Below are positions 1-6,520 of a stretch of 33,243 nt of DNA, piece after piece. The notes under the pieces are model-generated. The model was not told where the DNA came from. It worked only from the letters and a program-made list of their open reading frames with translations, and searched no databases. The DNA is from Clostridia bacterium (GTDB lineage Bacteria; Bacillota; Clostridia; Oscillospirales; Acutalibacteraceae): positions 1 to 33,243 of the forward strand of contig JAFSIW010000048.1 of the NCBI GenBank assembly GCA_017439545.1, in the 5' to 3' direction. Position 1 is the stretch's first letter, and every line of letters starts with the position of its first letter. The translations under genes were made by a program, and so were the position numbers.

Positions 1-264
1 CAAAACAAAAAATGCCGCATTGCTATTGTTTCGTTAAAAAATTATGATAGCGATCCGCAAATTGAAGAAATCAACAAACACTTAAAATACATTGCCGATT
101 CGGAGCAATGTGAATACGGCGATATTGCAACTAAGAAAGTTTGGAACCCAAAAGCAACCATAGATGCAGTATCCTTCGTTTATTCAATTGGCTTTGTTCA
201 TCCCCTCAAAAACAAACGTCCTTTGTACGACCTTGTAAAAATATTGTTTTGCTATAATGCGTAA
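1..264 (+). CDS. 3' end of an unrecognised gene (partial, 87 residues)
   Basis: An open frame enters from the left edge and runs 87 codons to TAA at 262-264; its start lies outside the window. The translation is Lys/Asn/Ile-rich (for example IAIVSLKNYDSD near the start, WNPKATIDAVSF in the middle and PLYDLVKILF near the end). I recognise no family. The reading frame is clearly richer in A and T than the genes after position 790, and the codons differ accordingly, which suggests recent acquisition. It points towards a tRNA-Arg gene 290 bp away, so it could be the last gene of an integrated element. It could also be the remnant of a decayed gene; the missing 5' part prevents a decision. Confidence 0.55.
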   Translation, partial: QNKKCRIAIVSLKNYDSDPQIEEINKHLKYIADSEQCEYGDIATKKVWNPKATIDAVSFVYSIGFVHPLKNKRPLYDLVKILFCYNA

Positions 265-359
265 GGATTAAAAGTCAGTGATAGTAAAAATCATACCCAC
301 TGCTGTATTAATCGTGACTATTTCGCAAAAAAATATAGATAGAACATACGCCTGCGCAA

Positions 360-435
360 ATTAGCAGGATTTTGCGAAAAATCCGATTAGCAGGCGATTA
401 GCAAAACGGTGTTTTTCTGCCAATTTCCTGCTAAT
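360..435. repeat. cluster of ATTAGCAGG-type short repeats in a gene-free AT-rich stretch
   Basis: The stretch 265-517 holds no gene that I can support. Within it ATTAGCAGG occurs directly at 360-368 and 386-394, its shorter form ATTAGCA at 397-403, and the inverted copy CCTGCTAAT at 427-435. A small inverted repeat (GGATTTT/AAAATCC) sits between the first two copies, and another hairpin (CTCACTCA/TGAGTGAG) lies at 485-506. Iterated short motifs of this kind beside a tRNA gene can be recombinase or replication-protein sites, but that is inference. Confidence 0.4.
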
Positions 436-517
436 TGGGATATGGTGAAAGGTTGATTCTGCATTATTCCCTAAAAATGAATAACTCACTCAAGAAAATG
501 AGTGAGCAATAAATAGT

Positions 518-553
518 AAAAGTGCCGAGAAACCTTGATTTCTCGGCACTTTT
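518..553 (-). terminator. intrinsic terminator of tRNA-Arg
   Basis: A perfect 15-bp inverted repeat (arms 518-532 and 539-553, loop CCTTGA) with GTGCCGAG in the stem and A/T-rich outer pairs that leave a T-run on both strands. It begins directly after the encoded CCA of the tRNA, in the right place to end that transcript; it would also stop transcription arriving from the left. Confidence 0.85.
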
Positions 554-630
554 TGGCACCCTGAAGAGGACTCTAACCTCCGACCTGCCGCTTAGGAGGC
601 GGCCGCTCTATACAACTGAGCTATCAGGGC
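554..630 (-). tRNA. tRNA-Arg, anticodon CCT
   Basis: On the minus strand a full cloverleaf can be drawn: acceptor GCCCTGA/TCAGGGT (first pair G-T), D stem GCTC/GAGC, anticodon stem GCCGC/GCGGC with loop CTCCTAA, T stem GGAGG/CCTCT, discriminator G and an encoded CCA (554-556). The anticodon CCT (594-596) reads AGG arginine codons. The D loop is AGTTGTATA and the T loop TTAGAGT, so position 19 is T and position 56 is A instead of the usual G19 and C56. The two changes would still pair with each other. The gene has its own promoter and terminator. Its 3' end faces the AT-rich left edge. Confidence 0.93.
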
Positions 631-745
631 ATATACAATACGATTCAAACCAATGACCATTTGCCTTTTGGCAAAGGCGAGCGTTAAAACACCCACTTAG
701 GAGGGGACTATTATATCCATTTAACTATGTAGGCAACTGCACTTC

Positions 746-774
746 ATTATAATAGAAACCGCCCTGTTTGTCAA
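746..774 (-). promoter_or_regulatory. sigma-A promoter of tRNA-Arg
   Basis: On the minus strand TTGACA (769-774) and TATAAT (746-751) are separated by exactly 17 bp, a perfect consensus match. The predicted start of transcription is near 739, about 110 nt before the tRNA. The -35 box lies in the loop and descending arm of the hairpin at 761-785. Confidence 0.85.
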
Positions 775-795
775 TCAAACAGGGCGACTTTTTTT
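761..795. terminator. hairpin between sanA-like gene and tRNA-Arg
   Basis: GCCCTGTTTG (761-770) and CAAACAGGGC (776-785) form a 10-bp stem with a 5-nt loop. On the plus strand it is followed by a T-run (789-795); on the minus strand it follows the stop of the YdcF-like gene by only a few bases but has a weaker T-rich tail. It probably terminates that gene. It also contains the -35 box of the tRNA promoter. Confidence 0.6.
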
Positions 796-1543
796 AGTAT
801 CCCAGCAGCAAGGCTTTATACACCGCCGCTACTTCTCTTGCCCAATAGCCGGGTGCCATAGAAAGACGGGTGGTACAGCCGATGGCATAGGGAGTCAGTC
901 CGTTTTGCCCCGCAAAGTATGCGCCTCGCCACTGATGGAAGTCATCCGACACGATTGCCACCGTTTTGGACAAGCCTTGTTCTTCTATAATTTCAGCGGA
1001 AAAGCAAAGATTTTCGCTGGTGTTGGTGGCCTGCTCCTCCAGCAAAATCCGCTCAGGCGCAATCCCACGGGCGGTCATATAATTGAACGCCGCCTGTGCC
1101 TCGCTGATGGTTGCCCGATTGCCCACTCCCCCTGTAGCGATGCATTTAGCATTGGGATGGGTATTGAGATATTCGATCGCTTTATCACATCGGTCGGCAA
1201 GAATGAGAGAAGGAGTCTCCCCCACCACCTGACAACCCAACAGCACCACAGTGGCATCTTCCGGCGGAGCATCATTGGCGTTGGCAGTCACGATCATCCC
1301 CACAGGGACCAGCACCATTGCCAAAACAGCCGACAATACAACACAGCCGATGGATGCCCACACCTTATGGCGGGAAAGAGTCGGTTTGATCTTCTCCCAA
1401 AACCATAACACAGCGGCAAGCAGAAGCAGCAGTACCGTGGGATAGATCATTCCGATGTGCATCATACCGATGCACACAGGAAGCATAAACCAAACCGCCA
1501 ACAGCAGGCAAAAAACAGCGGCGATTTTGCGAAACACCTTCAT
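794..1543 (-). CDS. YdcF/SanA-like (DUF218) membrane protein
   Basis: A 249-residue protein with three hydrophobic segments in the first 90 residues (about 5-27, 32-50, 62-85), followed by an extracytoplasmic or cytoplasmic DUF218-type domain. Family hallmarks visible are VVLLGCQV near residue 100, the ATGGVG turn near 136, and the EEQATNTSENLCFS stretch with later VSDDFHQWRG. SanA and YdcF proteins are linked to envelope integrity, and some bind nucleotide-like ligands; the exact reaction is unknown. The start is supported by AGGAAGGAG just upstream. It is the last gene of the leftward block and is separated from yebC by a long palindrome, so it may have its own promoter, although I could not see a convincing one. 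Confidence 0.82.
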   Translation of the reverse strand: MKVFRKIAAVFCLLLAVWFMLPVCIGMMHIGMIYPTVLLLLLAAVLWFWEKIKPTLSRHKVWASIGCVVLSAVLAMVLVPVGMIVTANANDAPPEDATVVLLGCQVVGETPSLILADRCDKAIEYLNTHPNAKCIATGGVGNRATISEAQAAFNYMTARGIAPERILLEEQATNTSENLCFSAEIIEEQGLSKTVAIVSDDFHQWRGAYFAGQNGLTPYAIGCTTRLSMAPGYWAREVAAVYKALLLGY

Positions 1544-1574
1544 TAACGGAACGCTCCTTCCTGTAAAATGATAT

Positions 1575-1606
1575 GCCCCCTTTTGTAAAGGGGGCTTTTA
1601 TCTTTT
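1575..1606 (+). terminator. terminator-like hairpin upstream of the YdcF-like gene
   Basis: GCCCCCTTT (1575-1583) and AAAGGGGGC (1587-1595) form a 9-bp stem followed by TTTTATCTTTT on the plus strand. No plus-strand gene leads into it. On the minus strand it sits in the 5' leader of the YdcF-like gene and lacks a T tail, so it may act as an mRNA-stabilising or attenuating structure instead. Confidence 0.45.
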
Positions 1607-1625
1607 GAATGCAATCTTCTGCACC

Positions 1626-1733
1626 AAAATTGATGCAAATCGGATGAAATTGACGTTTTCTTCACGGACGAAGGCGTATTGTGAATACGTCGAGTCCTGA
1701 AAAAACGGCAAGTTCGCCGATTATATCAATTTT
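1626..1733. repeat. 108-bp imperfect palindrome, MITE/REP-like
   Basis: The left half starts AAAATTGATGCAAATCGG and the right half, read as reverse complement, starts AAAATTGATATAATCGG. The similarity continues through GACGTTTTCTTC versus CCGTTTTTTC to a perfect centre CGTATT-GTG-AATACG at 1675-1689. As RNA it would form one long interrupted hairpin. Its right end overlaps the yebC stop codon by two bases. The structure resembles a short non-autonomous mobile repeat that now serves as the 3' end of the yebC transcript; no transposase is present. Confidence 0.65.
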
Positions 1734-2454
1734 AATTACTCCAATTGTGCCATACTGCCTGCACATCGTCGTTCTCTTCCAGCATATCGATGAGACGTTC
1801 CATTTTTTGGATCGATTCGTCATCGGTCAGCTCGGTGTCGGTAGAGGCGATGTATTCCACTTCGGCAGATACGAAGGAATAACCTTTAGCATCCAATGCG
1901 TCACGTACGGCACCCAATTCGTTGGGATCGGTAGCGATCTCGAACAGGTCTTCGGTGGCGGTAAAGTCTTCGGCGCCTGCTTCCAGCGCATCTTCCATAA
2001 CGGTGTCTTCATCCAAGCCTTCGGCTTCAATGCGGAGCATACCTACGCGGTTGAACATAAACATAACCGAGCCGGATTGCCCCAGATTGCCGCCGTTTTT
2101 GTCAAAGTAATGGCGCATATCCCCTGCGGTGCGGTTGCGGTTGTCGGTCAAGGTTTCTACAATTACAGCAACACCGTTGGGACCGTAGCCTTCGTAAACC
2201 AGGCTTTCGTAATCGGCGCCGCCCGATTCACCCGAGGCTTTTTTGATGATGCGCTCAATATTATCGTTGGGAACGTTGTTTGCCTTAGCTTTGGCAATGC
2301 AGTCACGAAGGCGAGCATTGTTGTTGGGGTCAGGACCGCCCTCCCGCACGATGATGGACATTTCCCGTCCGATCTTGGTAAAGATCTTTGCCTTTTGGGC
2401 GTCGGTCTTTTCTTTTTTTCGTTTAATATTGTTCCATTTAGAATGTCCGGACAT
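1732..2454 (-). CDS. yebC: YebC/PmpR family regulator
   Basis: A full-length 240-residue member of the YebC family (usual length about 240-250). It opens with the diagnostic MSGHSKWNNIKRKK, continues with AQKAKIFTKIGREM and the acidic GGPDPNNNARLRDCI region, and has YEGYGPNGVAVIVE in the central domain. YebC proteins act in the cytoplasm as DNA-binding regulators in some bacteria; recent work on the family points to a role in translation of proline-rich stretches. The start follows AATGGAGGAATAAAATA, giving a strong ribosome binding site 15 bases downstream of the iscU stop, so it is probably the third gene of an iscS-iscU-yebC transcript. Confidence 0.95.
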   Translation of the reverse strand: MSGHSKWNNIKRKKEKTDAQKAKIFTKIGREMSIIVREGGPDPNNNARLRDCIAKAKANNVPNDNIERIIKKASGESGGADYESLVYEGYGPNGVAVIVETLTDNRNRTAGDMRHYFDKNGGNLGQSGSVMFMFNRVGMLRIEAEGLDEDTVMEDALEAGAEDFTATEDLFEIATDPNELGAVRDALDAKGYSFVSAEVEYIASTDTELTDDESIQKMERLIDMLEENDDVQAVWHNWSN

Positions 2455-2469
2455 TATTTTATTCCTCCA

Positions 2470-2910
2470 TTAATTATTGCAGCAACCGCCGTCGTGGCAG
2501 TGTTCACATTCTGAAATATTGCCCACAATGGGAGTGGGGTCGATTCCCTGACGGGTGTAGTAGTCGGCAATGGCGGCTTTGATAGACTGTTCTGCCAACA
2601 CCGAGCAATGGATCTTATGAGCAGGCAATCCACCCAAGGCTTCTACCACCGCTTTATTGGAAAGGGCGAGAGCCTCTTCAATGGTTTTGCCCATAATCAT
2701 TTCGGTAGCGATAGAACTGGTGGCAATAGCCGAGCCACAACCGTAGGTTTTGAACTTCACGTCTTTGATGCGACCGTCCTCCACCTTAATATACATTTTC
2801 ATAATATCGCCGCATTTGGCGTTACCCACTTCGCCGATTCCGTCAGCGTCGGCAATTTCGCCCACGTTACGGGGATTGGCAAAATGTTCCATTACTTGTT
2901 CGGTATACAT
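2470..2910 (-). CDS. iscU: IscU/NifU-type Fe-S cluster scaffold
   Basis: A 146-residue scaffold on which sulfur from IscS and iron are assembled into Fe-S clusters. The three ligand cysteines are visible at about 33 (NAKCGD), 58 (YGCGSA) and 102 (HCSVLA), with the family's opening YTEQVMEHFANPRN. I chose the ATG at 2908-2910 because AAAGGAGA precedes it and because that ATG shares its A with the iscS TGA stop (TGATG), implying translational coupling. An upstream in-frame ATG would add ten residues not typical for the family. Odd point: the C terminus is an extra Cys/His-rich tail (SECEHCHDGGCCNN). Confidence 0.93.
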   Translation of the reverse strand: MYTEQVMEHFANPRNVGEIADADGIGEVGNAKCGDIMKMYIKVEDGRIKDVKFKTYGCGSAIATSSIATEMIMGKTIEEALALSNKAVVEALGGLPAHKIHCSVLAEQSIKAAIADYYTRQGIDPTPIVGNISECEHCHDGGCCNN

Positions 2911-4091
2911 CAGGCATTCTCCTTTACAATTCTCTCCCACAGGGGGGACATAGCCCGCAGGCGCTCCACAATGGGAGGCAGGGCTTGTAAGATAGCATCC
3001 ACATCTTCTTTGGTAGTGTCTTCACCAAAAGACAGCCGCAAAGAGCCGTGGGCAATTTCGTGAGGCAGACCAATGGCAAGCAACACGTGGCTGGGATCAA
3101 GAGAACCGGAGGTACAAGCCGAGCCGGAAGAAGCGCAAATGCCGTGCATATCCAGCATGAGCAACAAGGATTCCCCTTCAATGCCCTCAAAGCACATATT
3201 CACATTGCCGGGCAAGCGATTCACACGGTGACCGTTCACACGGGAGCGTTCAATCTGCAAAGCTTGGTCCATAAAGTAATCCCGCAGTTCTTGCAGTTTC
3301 AAAGCGGTTTCATCCATGGTAGCCACCGCCAAGGTAATGGCTTCACCAAGACCAACGATGCCTGCCACGTTTTCGGTGCCGGCACGGCGTCCCCGTTCTT
3401 GTGCGCCGCCGTCGATGAGTACCGCAGGCAACACGCCGCGGCGAATATACAAAGCCCCTACCCCTTTGGGTCCGTGGAATTTATGAGCCGAAAGGGAGAG
3501 CATATCCACACCAAGCTCGTCCACGTTCACGGGGATGTGACCCACAGCCTGCACCGCATCGGTATGGAACACCACACCGTTCTCTTTACAAACAGCCGCC
3601 AATTCTTTGATGGGCTGAATGGTTCCGATCTCGTTATTGGCCATCATAATGGTGGCAAGTCCCGTTTCGGGGGTGATGGCGGCTTTCAGCTCGTCCACCC
3701 GCACCAAACCGTCTTCATGCACGGGAAGCAGGGTGACCGTAAAGCCTTGTTTTTCCAAAGCCTTTAAGGTGTGAAGCACTGCGTGATGCTCAAAGGCGGA
3801 AGAAATAATGTGGGTCTTGCCCTTTTTCTTCATGGCCTGTGCAAAGCCTTTGATGGCCCAGTTGTCGCTTTCGCTGCCGCCTGAGGTAAAATAGATCTCG
3901 TTCACCCGAGCGCCCAGCGCGGTTGCCACCTGCTCACGGGCGGTTTCTACCGCCGATTTCGCCTCTTCGCTAAAGGAATACAAGCTGGAGGGATTGGCGT
4001 ATTGAGTGGTGAGATATGGCATCATTTTTGTAAGCACCGCAGGAGAAAGTGCGGTGGTTGCCGCATTGTCGGCATATATCAATTTCTTCAT
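2910..4091 (-). CDS. iscS: cysteine desulfurase IscS/NifS
   Basis: A 393-residue PLP enzyme that takes sulfur from L-cysteine as a persulfide and passes it to IscU and other acceptors. Visible landmarks: YADNAATT at the N terminus, EHHAV with the PLP-stacking His near 102-103, HTDAVQ with Asp178, the Schiff-base lysine in SAHKFHG (Lys204), and the catalytic loop [10 protein letters not shown] with Cys326. The ATG at 4089-4091 is preceded by AAGGAGATGCACT, so the longer frame beginning upstream is not needed. It is the first gene before iscU and yebC. No iscR-type regulator lies upstream; instead there is a small inverted repeat in the leader. Confidence 0.95.
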   Translation of the reverse strand: MKKLIYADNAATTALSPAVLTKMMPYLTTQYANPSSLYSFSEEAKSAVETAREQVATALGARVNEIYFTSGGSESDNWAIKGFAQAMKKKGKTHIISSAFEHHAVLHTLKALEKQGFTVTLLPVHEDGLVRVDELKAAITPETGLATIMMANNEIGTIQPIKELAAVCKENGVVFHTDAVQAVGHIPVNVDELGVDMLSLSAHKFHGPKGVGALYIRRGVLPAVLIDGGAQERGRRAGTENVAGIVGLGEAITLAVATMDETALKLQELRDYFMDQALQIERSRVNGHRVNRLPGNVNMCFEGIEGESLLLMLDMHGICASSGSACTSGSLDPSHVLLAIGLPHEIAHGSLRLSFGEDTTKEDVDAILQALPPIVERLRAMSPLWERIVKENA

Positions 4092-4125
4092 AGTGCATCT
4101 CCTTGCGAAGAAAAAAATCATTCGG

Positions 4126-4160
4126 GAGAGTAGGCACACTCTCGACACATTAGTATATCA
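4126..4160 (-). promoter_or_regulatory. extended -10 promoter and inverted repeat upstream of iscS
   Basis: On the minus strand TGATATACT (4152-4160) is an extended -10 box without a good -35. Downstream, near the likely transcription start, GAGAGT (4138-4143 read on minus) and ACTCTC (4126-4131) form a 6-6-6 inverted repeat. A weak -35 together with an inverted repeat suits a regulated promoter, for example by an Rrf2-type protein, but no regulator gene is nearby. Confidence 0.45.
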
Positions 4161-4216
4161 CACTCAAACCCTAAAATCTACCCTTTTTGGCAAGAAAATT
4201 TCAATTTTTTCATAAG

Positions 4217-4244
4217 AAAAAGCCCGAGAGAAAAACCCTCGGGC
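4217..4244 (-). terminator. terminator of the LRR-dockerin gene
   Basis: On the minus strand GCCCGAG and CTCGGGC (4222-4228 and 4238-4244) form a stem followed by TTTTTC. It lies about 40 bp after the stop codon and before the iscS promoter. Confidence 0.8.
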
Positions 4245-4285
4245 AGAATTGTTTCAAGCGCAACACCACAATTTTAAATGCTCGT

Positions 4286-5530
4286 TCACACTCTCTTTTC
4301 AGGGAATGACGGTATTTTCCCTACTACACTACGTAAAATCTCCAATGCATCAGCAGCTGTAATATTTCCGTCGCCATCCATATCAGCCACAGGAATTTGC
4401 GATTGGTGGAACGAATGTTTTCCTACCACGTTTTTGAGCACATACAACGCATCAGTTGCCGAACAATTTTCGTCAGCATCCACATCCCCTGCCAGCGGCG
4501 GGTGATCGGGGTCGGTGAAATAGTCTAAAGGAATAAAGTTAAACTTTGGAAACACAGGCAATCTCACACCCGATTCTGTGTATGCAGGTTCTTCCCATTC
4601 GGCATATTCCATTGCCAAAGTGTTTTTATAACCGTAAATCGTGAAATTGGGATTGGCTTCCCAATATATGCAACAAAGGGTGGAATAATCGATATAGCCG
4701 AATGCCAGCTCTCCGATTTCTACCAATCCTTTGGGCAAAATTACCGAATCGAGTTTTTTGCAATGAAAAAATGCCCTTTCTGCTATATGGGTCAAACTTT
4801 CGGGGAACACAATATTTTGCAAGCTGATGCATCCACGAAAGGCGCCGGAACCGATGGTTTTCAATCCCTCGGGAAGGTTGATTTGTTTAAGAGAGATACA
4901 CCCGCCAAACGCACCGGGTTCGATATTTTCCAAACTATCGGGCAACTCAACCGAAACCAAGGAATGATTGTAGGAGAAGGTGCTTTCCTTAATGGATGTG
5001 ATACCATCGGGAACGATAACAGCGGTAATGCCATTGCATAGATAAAAAGCACTTTCCCCAATTTCGGTCATGGTAGATTCAAACTTTACAGCACCTTTTT
5101 TCATAGCGGGATAATGGAATAACACGGTTTTATCCTTGTTATAAAGTACCCCATCCACCGAGCTGAAATAGGGGTTTTCCTCATCTACCACAATGGTCTG
5201 CAGTCCGCGGTTACCATAGTTAATGCTGCTGCTGATCGTCTTCACGGTTTTGGGTATATACAGCACCCTCAAAACGTCATCCACAAAGGCATTGCCGAAC
5301 TCCACTTTGGTAACGGGATACCCTTCAATGGTTTCGGGAATTTCAAACGTGGTAGAATAACTGCAACGATACATCAGCGAAACTTCGCCGTTGGCAACCG
5401 AGTAGGTGTACTCTTCTTTCGGTTTCTCCGGCGGCTTGTAGTCCGGATTGATATCGGCTGTCGCCGTAACGGATCCTACACAAGTAAACAACAACGATAA
5501 ACAAACAAGAATCAACAGGAATCTTTTCAT
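4286..5530 (-). CDS. secreted BspA-type leucine-rich-repeat protein with C-terminal dockerin
   Basis: A 414-residue secreted protein. A signal peptide occupies about residues 1-26 (hydrophobic LLILVCLSLLF). Residues about 40-300 are BspA-like LRR_5 repeats of the form 'IPETIEGYPVTKVE', 'IGESAFYLCNGI', 'IGSGAFRGCISLQNI', 'IAERAFFHCKKLDSV'. The last about 68 residues form a two-repeat dockerin: DVDADENCSATDALYVLKN...VVGK and DMDGDGNITAADALEILRS...VVGK, both with Ca-binding Asp/Asn loops. The start ATG at 5528-5530 is chosen because AAAGGAG lies 9 bases upstream; the ATG three codons earlier overlaps that site. Likely an adhesion or binding module displayed through the cohesin protein encoded next to it. 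Its own promoter and terminator are present. Confidence 0.9.
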   Translation of the reverse strand: MKRFLLILVCLSLLFTCVGSVTATADINPDYKPPEKPKEEYTYSVANGEVSLMYRCSYSTTFEIPETIEGYPVTKVEFGNAFVDDVLRVLYIPKTVKTISSSINYGNRGLQTIVVDEENPYFSSVDGVLYNKDKTVLFHYPAMKKGAVKFESTMTEIGESAFYLCNGITAVIVPDGITSIKESTFSYNHSLVSVELPDSLENIEPGAFGGCISLKQINLPEGLKTIGSGAFRGCISLQNIVFPESLTHIAERAFFHCKKLDSVILPKGLVEIGELAFGYIDYSTLCCIYWEANPNFTIYGYKNTLAMEYAEWEEPAYTESGVRLPVFPKFNFIPLDYFTDPDHPPLAGDVDADENCSATDALYVLKNVVGKHSFHQSQIPVADMDGDGNITAADALEILRSVVGKIPSFPEKRV

Positions 5531-5602
5531 ATAAACCATCTCCTTTCACTTATTAAACAATTAACGGTTGTATTTATCTCACAATAACCATAATTTTTGT
5601 TT

Positions 5603-5632
5603 ATTATACTATAATCAGCAATACATAATCAA
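5603..5632 (-). promoter_or_regulatory. promoter of the LRR-dockerin gene
   Basis: On the minus strand TTGATT (5627-5632), an 18-bp spacer and TATAAT (5603-5608), about 70 bp before the start codon. Confidence 0.65.
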
Positions 5633-5678
5633 TCGGCAAATACAACAAAGATTCCGTCTCTCTTTTGTACAATAGAAC

Positions 5679-5713
5679 AAAACCGACAGAGCGGTCTGTG
5701 CTCTGTCGGTTTT
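5679..5713. terminator. terminator of the lepA-cohesin unit
   Basis: A perfect 14-bp stem (5679-5692 and 5700-5713; AAAACCGACAGAGC against its complement) with a 7-nt loop and T-runs on both strands. It follows the cohesin gene stop codon by 7 bases. Confidence 0.88.
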
Positions 5714-5720
5714 TAACGAA

Positions 5721-6509
5721 TCATTCTTCGGTTTCGTCCTGCGGGACTTCTAAATCCAGCATATCTTTGGCATCATCGTCCAAGATGGCGGTATGCTCAA
5801 CCACCGGTTTATTGGCTTTCGCGCGGCGAATCCACACAAACAGCAGGGTGGCTACACCGGCTACCACCACAATACCGCCGCATACAGCCCAGAACCAAAG
5901 GGGTGTTTCGGTTTCTACCTGCTTTCCGTCGGACGAAGTGCCGCCGCCAATGGTAGAAACGGTCTTATCTACCACCGCCGAAACCACCACTTGCGAGCCG
6001 TTTTCATCCACCGAGGTTACGGGAGTAACGGTTACGTCGGAAACCGCTTTACCCGATACGGTTACCTTGGCTACCGCTGTGTTGGTGTCGATCTTGTTGG
6101 TATCATAGTCGCAACAGCTAACGGTGTAAAACTGAAACTCGTGGGTGCCGCTTGCTTTGGAGTCCACCTTAAAGGTAACGGTAAACAGGGTGCCTTCATC
6201 CATAATAGGCTGGTTGCCTGCCAGGCTGTACAGCACCTTACCGTCTTTGCAGTTGCCCACAGCCATACAATTGCGAATCAGGTCACCGTCTTCATATTCC
6301 ACAAATTCAAAAGCAGCGGTATCATAAGATACGCGGAAGTCAGCCGCCGCAATGTTGGCGCCCGCCTTCAGACCAAAGGCCACCTGAACGGTAGAGCCGG
6401 GAGCGCAATCCTTGGCGGTTGCCGTCAGAGTTGCAGAAGCCGCCGAAGCGGGGATGGCAACCCACAAAGTCAGCGTTAAAATCATTGCCAATGCCAATAC
6501 ACGTTTCAT
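5721..6509 (-). CDS. single-cohesin membrane-anchored surface protein
   Basis: A 262-residue protein built as signal peptide (about 1-24), cohesin domain (about 25-155), polar linker (156-203), one transmembrane helix (about 204-227, LWFWAVCGGIVVVAGVATLL), RRAK stop-transfer and an acidic cytoplasmic tail (about 232-262). Cohesin features seen are APGSTVQVAFGLKAG at the start of the fold, ADFRVSYDTAAFEFVE, and the closing GTLFTVTFKVDSKASGTHEF and AKVTVSG strands. Cohesins bind dockerins, so this protein is the likely cell-surface receptor for the dockerin proteins in this window. Anchoring is by a membrane helix, not by a sortase or SLH signal. It starts 11 bases after the lepA stop with AGGAGAAATAATT in front, so it is probably co-transcribed with lepA. 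Which dockerins it binds is not shown by the sequence. Confidence 0.88.
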   Translation of the reverse strand: MKRVLALAMILTLTLWVAIPASAASATLTATAKDCAPGSTVQVAFGLKAGANIAAADFRVSYDTAAFEFVEYEDGDLIRNCMAVGNCKDGKVLYSLAGNQPIMDEGTLFTVTFKVDSKASGTHEFQFYTVSCCDYDTNKIDTNTAVAKVTVSGKAVSDVTVTPVTSVDENGSQVVVSAVVDKTVSTIGGGTSSDGKQVETETPLWFWAVCGGIVVVAGVATLLFVWIRRAKANKPVVEHTAILDDDAKDMLDLEVPQDETEE

Positions 6510-6520
6510 AATTATTTCTC

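Noticed and set aside
360-435. Repeated ATTAGCAGG motifs as a CRISPR array
   Set aside because: The copies are only 7-9 bp long, unevenly spaced and partly inverted; no 23-47 bp repeats with regular spacers and no cas genes are present.
1681-2514. 277-codon plus-strand open frame opposite yebC
   Set aside because: It is antisense to a clear full-length YebC, has no ribosome binding site and has the His/Gly/Phe-rich composition typical of shadow frames here.
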